Origin: UMGS1649 sp045604405 | GTDB taxonomy: Bacteria; Bacillota; Clostridia; TANB77; CAG-465 | Direction: 5' to 3' | DNA length: 64,000 nt | Assembly: GCA_045604405.1 (NCBI GenBank) | Contig: JAZUNZ010000018.1 | Span: 1-64,000, forward strand | Part shown: positions 58,251-64,000 of the stretch, piece after piece | Layout: the number at the start of each line of letters is the position of its first letter | Numbering within the stretch: the first letter of the stretch is position 1 | Notes under the pieces: model-generated | Told to the model about the DNA's origin: nothing | Seen by the model: the letters and a program-made list of their open reading frames with translations, nothing else | The model's database searches: none | Translations under genes and position numbers: made by a program

Positions 58251-59090
58251 ATGAATAATGAAAATAGTATTAAGTTATTTGAAAATAATAACGTAAGAGT
58301 TGCTTGGAATGATAAACAAGAAAAGTGGTATTTTTCGGTAATTGATGTAGTCAAGATTCTTACAGATAGTCCTGAACCGAGAAAGTATTGGAGTGTATTA
58401 AAAACTAGACTAAAAAAAGAAGGAAGTGAGTTGGCTACAAATTGTAGTCAACTGAAAATGAAGTCAACAGATAGCAAATATTATAAAACAGATGTTGCAG
58501 ATACTGAACAACTATTAAGAATTATACAATCTATTCCTTCTAAAAAGGCAGAACCTTTTAAATTATGGCTTGCTAAAGTTGGAAGAGAGAGAATAGATGA
58601 AACTTATGACCCTGAAATTACAATAAATAGAGCTTTGGAAACATACAGAAGAAAAGGTTATTCAGAAGAATGGATAAACCAAAGACTAAAAACAATTGAT
58701 GTTAGAAAAGAATTTACTGATGAATTACAAAGAAGTGGAATAAACTCTCAAAAAGACTTTGCAATCTTAACTAATATTTTAACACAGACTTGGAGTGGTT
58801 ATTCTGTGGAAGAATATAAAGAGTTTAAAGGATTAAAGAAGGAAAATTTACGAGACAATATGACTAATATGGAGTTAGTGCTAAATATGCTAGCAGAAAC
58901 TTCTTCAACAGAGATTTCTAAAGGTACAAATCCTAATGGATTTGATGAATCTAAAAATACAGTAGTGCAGGGGGCGAGCATTGCAAAAATGGCAAAAGAA
59001 CAAATAGAAAAAGCATCAGGTAAAAAAGTAGTATGTAACAAAAATGCTAGAGAATTAAGGAATATCAACGATAAAGCTATGTTAAATTAA
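58251..59090 (+). CDS. BRO-N domain protein, DinD-like
   Basis: 279 residues. The N-terminal part (about 8-120) is a BRO domain (VRVAWNDKQEKWYFSVIDVVKIL, YWSVLKTRL). The whole protein resembles bacterial DNA damage-inducible protein D in length and in the region GRERIDETYDPEITINRALETYRRKGYSEEWINQRL. Phage antirepressors share BRO-N but have other C-termini. E. coli DinD is SOS-induced and inhibits RecA; a conserved role here is inference. The gene is alone, with a possible LexA box in its promoter. Confidence 0.75.
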   Translation: MNNENSIKLFENNNVRVAWNDKQEKWYFSVIDVVKILTDSPEPRKYWSVLKTRLKKEGSELATNCSQLKMKSTDSKYYKTDVADTEQLLRIIQSIPSKKAEPFKLWLAKVGRERIDETYDPEITINRALETYRRKGYSEEWINQRLKTIDVRKEFTDELQRSGINSQKDFAILTNILTQTWSGYSVEEYKEFKGLKKENLRDNMTNMELVLNMLAETSSTEISKGTNPNGFDESKNTVVQGASIAKMAKEQIEKASGKKVVCNKNARELRNINDKAMLN

Positions 59091-59108
59091 TAATTAATTG
59101 CACATATG

Positions 59109-59137
59109 TTGACAATTGTAATAATATGTAATAAAAT
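59109..59137 (+). promoter_or_regulatory. Promoter before the His/Thr leader ORF
   Basis: TTGACA (59109-59114), 17 bp, TAAAAT (59132-59137). Confidence 0.7.
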
Positions 59138-59159
59138 GGGTATGTAAAGGGGAAAGTAT

Positions 59160-59216
59160 ATGAAAAACGCTAGAAGCCTTATGGCTGTACACACACACAC
59201 ACACAACACTAAATAA
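59160..59216 (+). CDS. 18-codon leader ORF with His/Thr repeats
   Basis: ATG 59160 has AAAGGGG (59146-59152) seven bases upstream. The peptide is MKNARSLMAVHTHTHNTK, with alternating His-Thr encoded by an (AC)8 tract. A terminator hairpin starts inside its last codons. The layout resembles an attenuation leader, but the downstream genes show no link to histidine. It may be an expressed small protein or chance. Confidence 0.4.
   Translation: MKNARSLMAVHTHTHNTK
59189..59204 (+). repeat. Dinucleotide (AC)8 tract
   Basis: Eight perfect AC units inside the leader ORF. Long dinucleotide tracts are rare in bacterial genomes and are slippage-prone. Confidence 0.85.
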
Positions 59217-59235
59217 TAGTGTTATAGTTTTTTGC
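59205..59235 (+). terminator. Attenuator-like terminator
   Basis: AACACTA (59205-59211) pairs with TAGTGTT (59217-59223), followed after ATAG by TTTTTT. It lies between the leader ORF and the next genes. Confidence 0.55.
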
Positions 59236-59330
59236 GACCCAAGTAATAATAGGTAAATAAGAGTAGAGTTTATACAAGAAATTGTGTAAGCTTTACTCTT
59301 TGTTTATACAAAAGAAAGAGAGGAAAACAT

Positions 59331-60023
59331 ATGAATAAAAAAGTTATAATAGGGATAGTAGCAATAGTAGTAATTTTAGCCACAAGCATTGGTTTGTTCG
59401 TTATGGTTAGCAAAGAAGGTACAACGTCTTTAACAAATCCTAATGTAAATAGCAGCGATAAAGAAAATACAAACAATAAGGATAAAACATCAAGTAAATA
59501 TAATTTTTCAAAAGAGTTAGAATGGTACACATATACGATTGCTTATCCAGAAGGAACTCAAGGAATGAATGCAGATGGACTTAGCAGGGCGGATTACGGA
59601 TATAGCTTTTCTTGGTCAGATGAATTTGTAGTATATATTTCTGCACCTTGCAGATCTGGCATAATGTATAATATTACTCCAGGAGATTTTGAGACTGCAA
59701 TAGAGTCGTGTAAACAAAACAATTGTGATGCTATGTACAACATAATAAACGTAATAGGGGATATTAGTATGCCTACACAAATTGTAGATACAACAGAAAA
59801 AGTAATAAAAAATGGAATAGAGATGTTTAAAGTTAAAGGAAGATTTATATCTACATCTAAATATGAAGAAGGTAGAGAAGTAGAATATATTTCATATTAC
59901 ATGCTGCCAGTGTTAAGTAATGGATATTGTGAACCCATATATATTACAGGAGTGAAATGGAATACAGACTCAATAGAAGCATTTATGGACGAAATGGCAT
60001 CTCATATTACAAGAAATATATAA
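59331..60023 (+). CDS. Membrane-anchored protein, paralogue 1
   Basis: 230 residues. An N-terminal membrane helix (about 4-26) and a Ser/Asn/Lys-rich linker (about 30-58) precede an extracellular domain of unknown family with four cysteines (in APCRSG, ESCKQNNCD and GYCEP), possibly in disulfides. The first 30 residues are nearly identical to those of the next gene, so the pair arose by duplication with domain exchange. No lipobox is seen. AGAGAGG before the ATG. Confidence 0.6.
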   Translation: MNKKVIIGIVAIVVILATSIGLFVMVSKEGTTSLTNPNVNSSDKENTNNKDKTSSKYNFSKELEWYTYTIAYPEGTQGMNADGLSRADYGYSFSWSDEFVVYISAPCRSGIMYNITPGDFETAIESCKQNNCDAMYNIINVIGDISMPTQIVDTTEKVIKNGIEMFKVKGRFISTSKYEEGREVEYISYYMLPVLSNGYCEPIYITGVKWNTDSIEAFMDEMASHITRNI

Positions 60024-60047
60024 AAGATACAAAGGAAGGGAAATTAA

Positions 60048-60929
60048 ATGAATAAAAAAGTTATAATAGGTATAATAGCAATAGTATTAATTTTAGCTGC
60101 AAGTATAGGATTATTTGTTATGGTTAGTAAAGAAGATACTCCAAATAACAACGAAAATAATAATGAAGAAAATATAACAAAGCAAGAGCAAGAAAAAGAG
60201 GAAGATGTAACAAACACAAATATAAATTATTGGGTTACAACTTATGAATTTCCAGAAGCCACAAAAGAATTTAGTCTAAATCTATATAATGGCTTTACAA
60301 GTGCACCAATTAAACTAGAAGATATAGCTAAAAAATGTGACTATTTGAATTATTATGCGCCAAAAGAAGGTGAGTATAAAAATAGCAATATTAAAATAAA
60401 TAAGATAAGTGATATAAAGGCTAATATAGAAGATGGTGGAGAGTTAAAAGTATTTTTAAATAATGATGATGGCTCTCATGCAACCATATATAGTTTTATA
60501 ATTCATAATTATAGCGACAAAACTATGACAGCTCAAGAATGTATAAATAATGGCTGGTGGTATATTTTTGAGTTTAGTGATAATGGGATACAACCAATGA
60601 TATTTGGAATGGATATGACAAGTAATCCAGAATACCACAGAAACAACCAAGGAGGACCATTGCTTGAAGAAATAGTAAATAAAATTGGTAGACCAACACA
60701 CATATATGGCTTTTATGGTACTACAGAAATTAAAGAAGGTATTAATGGAATTTCATATTATATAACATATGAATATCTTGAATATGTTATAGTAACAAGG
60801 GTACATGAAACCATAAATACAAAATATAATTCATCTAGAGTACATATAGATGCATTTATGTACTTTACACCAGAATGCTATGAAAAATGGTTGGGAGAAC
60901 AAACAAGTCTAATTGAGTTATTGAAATAA
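60048..60929 (+). CDS. Membrane-anchored protein, paralogue 2
   Basis: 293 residues. Same N-terminal helix as its neighbour (MNKKVIIGI, then SIGLFVMVSKE), an Asn/Glu-rich linker (about 31-60), then an extracellular domain (about 65-293) that is not clearly alike. It contains an interesting DDGSHATIYSFIIHN segment and NKIGRPTHIYGFYGTTE. Function unknown. Cotranscribed with paralogue 1 across 24 bp. Ends before a convergent terminator. Confidence 0.6.
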   Translation: MNKKVIIGIIAIVLILAASIGLFVMVSKEDTPNNNENNNEENITKQEQEKEEDVTNTNINYWVTTYEFPEATKEFSLNLYNGFTSAPIKLEDIAKKCDYLNYYAPKEGEYKNSNIKINKISDIKANIEDGGELKVFLNNDDGSHATIYSFIIHNYSDKTMTAQECINNGWWYIFEFSDNGIQPMIFGMDMTSNPEYHRNNQGGPLLEEIVNKIGRPTHIYGFYGTTEIKEGINGISYYITYEYLEYVIVTRVHETINTKYNSSRVHIDAFMYFTPECYEKWLGEQTSLIELLK

Positions 60930-60934
60930 AAGAA

Positions 60935-60965
60935 AAGAGAGGAGTTTTTTATAACATCCTCTCTT
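60935..60965. terminator. Terminator between convergent genes
   Basis: AAGAGAGGA (60935-60943) and TCCTCTCTT (60957-60965) form a 9-bp stem; the loop contains TTTTTT. A second small stem AGGATAC/GTATCCT (60976-60982, 60987-60993) may serve the minus-strand gene. Confidence 0.6.
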
Positions 60966-61007
60966 AAATTATCTGAGGATACAAACGTATCCTGTAAGGA
61001 AGAAGTA

Positions 61008-61256
61008 CTAACTTCCAGATACAGCTGTTTTAACAGCGTCGATATCAGCTTGACCTGCTGGCGCGGCTGGAATGTAGTATCCGTTATCTCTTGCTACTAC
61101 ATATATTTGCCATTGCAAATCTTCTAGTTGATTTCTGTATGTAACAAAAGTGTCTCTTAAAGACTTGTTATTACTTTGCATAACATTGTAAGATAACATG
61201 TTTAAAAGGGCATTTACCCCTGCTAAAGTATCTGCTACTGCTTGTTTTTCATCCAT
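61008..61256 (-). CDS. Small CotF-like spore coat protein
   Basis: 82 residues. The C-terminal segment LRDTFVTYRNQLEDLQWQIY followed by GYYIPAAPA matches the helix-turn pattern of CotF-type coat proteins (Tyr-rich helix, then G-Y-Y-x-P). The N-terminus is a helical hairpin. AGGAGG precedes the ATG. Downstream member of a two-gene unit. Confidence 0.65.
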   Translation of the reverse strand: MDEKQAVADTLAGVNALLNMLSYNVMQSNNKSLRDTFVTYRNQLEDLQWQIYVVARDNGYYIPAAPAGQADIDAVKTAVSGS

Positions 61257-61266
61257 AATATACCTC

Positions 61267-61449
61267 CTATAATTTTGCTATTAAATCTTGCTTTAAGTTA
61301 TCGCAAGAAGTACAAATTTTGTTTAGAATGTCTAACGCATTCTGGTCGGTAATGACAGTTTTGAAAAATTCTAGTTTTTTGCAAAGACTTGAGCTAGCTC
61401 CGCAAGCGTGTCTTATATCTTGAAGCTCTTGTTGGTTTAATGTATCCAT
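61267..61449 (-). CDS. Small coat-associated protein
   Basis: 60 residues, two predicted helices, with three cysteines of which two lie near the end (CTSC). It is ten bases upstream of the CotF-like gene and preceded by a good ribosome site. Probably a coat partner; this is from context only. No clear vegetative promoter was found upstream, which fits a sporulation sigma factor. Confidence 0.5.
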   Translation of the reverse strand: MDTLNQQELQDIRHACGASSSLCKKLEFFKTVITDQNALDILNKICTSCDNLKQDLIAKL

Positions 61450-61538
61450 ATTTTTTCCTCCTTATGTATATAAATACAAAATTATTATGCGCAGTTTTTT
61501 TAAAAATATTTAAAATTTAATTAATTAAAAAAATAAAA

Positions 61539-61567
61539 TTAGGGCAAAGCAGCAGCTTTAACCCTAA
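61539..61567 (-). terminator. Terminator of the PHP gene
   Basis: Stem of TTAGGG with CCCTAA and AAAGC with GCTTT, with single-base bulges; on the minus strand it runs into a long T-rich tract (61525-61538). Confidence 0.65.
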
Positions 61568-62439
61568 TAATATAGTTCTTTTTCCTTCTTTTTCAATGCT
61601 CTAACAATAGAATAATCATCAATCATTAGATTGTTATCAATACCTAAGCCAATCTCAACATTTTCATTTGACCGTCCGTGATAATCTGAACCAACAGTTG
61701 TTATTAAGCCTAGCTCCTTGCACACGTTTACGTAGAATGTTGTTTGTTCTGGCGTGTTATGAGGATTGTATGCTTCAATTCCAACAAGCCCAAATTCTTT
61801 CAATTTAATTGCAAACTGCATAAAATCTGAATCGTTAAGACGTAAAGACTTTGGATGAACAAGTACAGGCAACCCCTTACATAATAGTAGATTTCGAATC
61901 AGCTCATCTACTTGCATTTTTTCTCTATCGATATATACGGGAGAGTTTAAGTCAAAAAATTGGCTATACGCTTTTTCGGGAGTTGATGAATACCCAAGAT
62001 TAGATAATGCTCTTGCAATATCAAAACGACCAATACTTGTTTTATCTTTAGCAAATTTTACAACCTGTTTATGTGTGATGTTTATTCCAGACTTTTTTAA
62101 AAGTTCCAAAGTTCTCCTAACACATTTGTCACGACTTATTTCATAATGGTCTAAAATAGAATAAATTTTTGGTGTGGGGAAATAAGCTGCTATGTGACAT
62201 ATATGTCTTTTGCTTAACCCAAATGAGAGCAAAGACGCGCCTATTTCTATTGCAGGTATTACTTCAATTTGTTTGTTTACAATCTTACGAAACTCTACAA
62301 ATGAAGACATGTTATAATGCTCCGCAAGGGCTATTACTCCAACACCATTTTGTATAGCTTTAGTTTTAATATATTCCAATGAGCGTCTGCCATCGGAATA
62401 ATTACTGTGAATGTGTAAGTCTATATATGGCATGCTCAT
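61564..62439 (-). CDS. PHP-domain phosphoesterase
   Basis: 291 residues. Polymerase and histidinol phosphatase fold, like the YciV/RNase AM or TrpH group. Metal-binding motifs: DLHIHSNYSDG near the start (His9, His11), ALAEHYN, IPAIEIG (Glu), PVLVHPKSL (His) and TVGSDYHG (Asp-His). Family members cleave 5' phosphate residues from nucleotides or degrade short RNA. A good ribosome site AAAGGAT precedes ATG 62439. Monocistronic and opposite to the following gene. Confidence 0.82.
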   Translation of the reverse strand: MSMPYIDLHIHSNYSDGRRSLEYIKTKAIQNGVGVIALAEHYNMSSFVEFRKIVNKQIEVIPAIEIGASLLSFGLSKRHICHIAAYFPTPKIYSILDHYEISRDKCVRRTLELLKKSGINITHKQVVKFAKDKTSIGRFDIARALSNLGYSSTPEKAYSQFFDLNSPVYIDREKMQVDELIRNLLLCKGLPVLVHPKSLRLNDSDFMQFAIKLKEFGLVGIEAYNPHNTPEQTTFYVNVCKELGLITTVGSDYHGRSNENVEIGLGIDNNLMIDDYSIVRALKKKEKELYY

Positions 62440-62615
62440 ATAAAATATCCTTTCTAATTAGTATGGATTATTAATATTTTTTGTTATTATATATTATATA
62501 ATTTAATAAATCAAATGGATAATTAAAATAATATAAAAATAGTAAAATAAGTATTAACGTAAAGATTGTAATAATTGATTCTTTGTGATATTCTACTAGT
62601 GTAATTGGAGGACAT

Positions 62616-62924
62616 ATGAACAGAGTTTTGAAGGATGTTTTAATTGGAACTGCCATTATAGCAGTAATATGGCTAGCTTTTATTACAATTGATTCAATAA
62701 GATTAAGAAATGCAAAATATTACACATATCCATTAATTAATCTAAAGCAAGAGGCAAACTTAGAAAGAGTGACATATACAGGTTTAGGTTATACAATAAG
62801 TTATATACAAAACAAACAGATAATATATGAACCGGGTTCAGACAATGTAGCAACATCTATAGGAGCGGTGGGAGCAGAATTTAAATTGTTTGGTAAAATA
62901 CTGGTTTGGGCTTATGTGGAATAA
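62616..62924 (+). CDS. Small membrane protein of unknown function
   Basis: 102 residues. One membrane helix (about 7-27), then a soluble part with YTGLGYTISYIQNK and KILVWAYVE at the end. Resembles the small secreted-facing proteins common next to coat or membrane genes in clostridia, but I do not recognise the family. TTGGAGG before ATG 62616. Ends in a perfect bidirectional terminator. Confidence 0.55.
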   Translation: MNRVLKDVLIGTAIIAVIWLAFITIDSIRLRNAKYYTYPLINLKQEANLERVTYTGLGYTISYIQNKQIIYEPGSDNVATSIGAVGAEFKLFGKILVWAYVE

Positions 62925-62959
62925 TTTAAAGGAGTAGTGTACTACTCCTTTAAATTATT
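62920..62959. terminator. Perfect bidirectional terminator
   Basis: 19-bp arms (62920-62938 and 62941-62959) are exact complements around GT. A-runs and T-runs at both ends suit both convergent genes; it overlaps the stop codons of both. Confidence 0.8.
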
Positions 62960-63323
62960 TTTTAATATCTGGCTTGCTAATAAGTGCTGCTAAATATCCA
63001 AATATTATAGCGGCAGCGATACCAGCTGATGTGGCTGTTACGCCGCCTGTAAATATTCCAAACAAGCCTTTTTCATCTACAGCTTCCATAACTCCTGTAG
63101 CCAAAGTATAACCAAAGCCACTAATTGGTACGGTTGCGCCAGCACCACCAAAATTTACAATATGTTCATAAATGCCAAGTCCTGTTAAGATAACACCAAG
63201 AGTAACAAATAGCACAAGAATTCTAGCGGGAGTAAGTTTAGTTTTATCTATAAGAATTTGACCTATCATACAGATAGTTCCTCCGGTTATAAATACCTTT
63301 AAATATGTTAAAAATATTTCCAT
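62955..63323 (-). CDS. spoVAE: Stage V sporulation protein AE (SpoVAE)
   Basis: 122 residues with about four membrane helices. SpoVA proteins form the channel for dipicolinic acid transport into and out of spores. The GFGYTLATGVMEAVDEKG and FTGGVTATSAGIAAAIIFGYL regions fit SpoVAE. The ATG lies just eight bases after the upstream spoVAD stop, so it is part of the spoVA operon. Confidence 0.9.
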   Translation of the reverse strand: MEIFLTYLKVFITGGTICMIGQILIDKTKLTPARILVLFVTLGVILTGLGIYEHIVNFGGAGATVPISGFGYTLATGVMEAVDEKGLFGIFTGGVTATSAGIAAAIIFGYLAALISKPDIKK

Positions 63324-63331
63324 AGAGCCTC

Positions 63332-64000
63332 CTAATTTTCTATGACTACTGCATGAGCAATGCCTGGAATTGATTCGCCTTGACCAAGGGATACAGGACT
63401 CATTAAAGCTCCTGTTGCTACAAGTAGCACTTTGTTTATTTCTTTTTTTCTCAACTTTCCATATATGTATGAACTAAATACAGAAGCACTACAACCACAA
63501 CCACTTCCACCCATGTGAGTTTCTTGAATTTCACCATCAAAGATTTTAATACCGCAGTCCATATGTTGTGAAGATATATCATAACCATAGTTTTTAAGCT
63601 GTTCAATAAGTAGTTTAGAACCCAGGATACCTAAATCTCCAGTTACGATTAAATCATAATAATCTGGACTACGTCCAGTGTCTTCGAAATGGGCAACTAG
63701 TGTGTCGAAAGCTGCCGGCATCATTGCCGCACCCATGTTAGCTATGTCTGTTATACCAAGATCGATTACTTTACCAGGTGTAGCACCTGTTATATGAGGA
63801 CGGGTGCTATTTATTTCATCATTGTTTGGAACAATTAATGTCGCGCCACTTCCAGTTACTGTCCATTGACTAGTTGGCGTCATTTGAGTCCCTTGTTCTA
63901 GAGGCATTCTAAATTGCCTTTCAGATGCACAAAAGTGTGAAGAAGCAGAAGCTACTGCGTTATATGAATATCCTGCATTAACAAAAGCGGCGGCGAGTAT
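63332..64000 (-). CDS. spoVAD: Stage V sporulation protein AD (SpoVAD), partial
   Basis: 223 residues seen, 5' end missing beyond the window; frame continues upstream of the first Met at 63907. SpoVAD is a soluble thiolase-fold protein that binds dipicolinic acid. Visible are GYSYNAVASASSHFCASERQ, RMPLEQGTQMTPTSQWTVTG, the GSGATLIV strand, GITDIANMGAAMMPAA, DYYDLIVTGDLG and the CGCSASV segment. The spoVAC gene is expected upstream, beyond the window. Confidence 0.93.
   Translation of the reverse strand: MLAAAFVNAGYSYNAVASASSHFCASERQFRMPLEQGTQMTPTSQWTVTGSGATLIVPNNDEINSTRPHITGATPGKVIDLGITDIANMGAAMMPAAFDTLVAHFEDTGRSPDYYDLIVTGDLGILGSKLLIEQLKNYGYDISSQHMDCGIKIFDGEIQETHMGGSGCGCSASVFSSYIYGKLRKKEINKVLLVATGALMSPVSLGQGESIPGIAHAVVIEN

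Noticed and set aside
58251..59090. Phage antirepressor of a prophage
   Set aside because: BRO-N alone suggested this, but the C-terminal part matches DinD-type proteins and there are no other phage genes.
59189..59204. Phase-variable switch of the downstream gene by AC-tract slippage
   Set aside because: The leader ORF ends 115 bp before the next start and several stops in all frames lie between, so a frame change cannot fuse them. Slippage could only change the leader peptide.

Overview
The window is a low-GC (roughly one third G+C) chromosomal segment from a spore-forming member of the Clostridia (Bacillota). The evidence for sporulation is SpoIIM next to XerD, SpoVAE and SpoVAD, two small CotF-like coat proteins, a ferritin-like coat-type protein, and a YtvI-like permease. 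Purine-rich AGGAGG ribosome sites, many TTGACA/TATAAT promoters with exactly 17 bp spacing, and intrinsic terminators after almost every unit also fit. TGA is used as a stop. The species cannot be named from sequence alone; an uncultured gut-type clostridial lineage is likely.

Layout. (1) 1-3340: accessory start with a HipA-like kinase plus a small partner, a possible minus-strand structured RNA, and a secreted protein with a pilin-like signal. (2) 3487-14190: the S10-spc ribosomal protein cluster from rpsJ to secY, behind one good promoter and a structured leader; rpmD (L30) is absent. (3) 14322-17192: a ferritin-like coat-type gene and a repeat-rich surface protein break the usual secY-adk junction. 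(4) 17213-23374: adk-map, two paralogous genes of unknown function behind a five-codon leader ORF, then infA-rpmJ-rpsM-rpsK-rpsD-rpoA-rplQ. (5) 23375-23797: a probable non-coding RNA of about 385 nt with its own promoter and terminator. (6) 23779-28681: tmcAL, an RNase HI-acetyltransferase fusion, spoIIM, xerD, truA. (7) 28680-30205: an AAA ATPase gene framed by an 18-bp direct repeat that matches the 3' end of tRNA-Leu, so probably an integrated islet. (8) 30327-31595: a DacF-type carboxypeptidase.

(9) 31709-53335 is the most remarkable part: about 21.6 kb, 14 genes, all on the + strand. It encodes a Tad/Flp-like machine: a CpaB-like SAF protein, two MinD/TadZ-like proteins with degenerate P-loops, a TadA/CpaF ATPase with a membrane anchor, and one long protein that looks like TadB and TadC joined. 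Next comes an abundant-looking pilin candidate with its own leader and terminator, then a run of small and very large subunits that share a short acidic N-tail and a hydrophobic helix but lack a prepilin cleavage motif. Two of these carry LamG-like or serial Ig-like domains, and the last gene encodes a 1619-residue secreted coiled-coil protein. No prepilin peptidase or secretin is present. This looks like a poorly described surface appendage that displays giant adhesin-like subunits.

(10) 53374-64000: a YtvI-like permease, two tandem long-chain acyl-CoA synthetases with a FapR-like palindrome at the start site, a BRO/DinD-like gene with a possible LexA box, a leader peptide with His/Thr repeats ahead of two paralogous membrane-anchored proteins, small coat proteins, a PHP phosphoesterase, and the spoVAE-spoVAD genes; spoVAD runs off the window.
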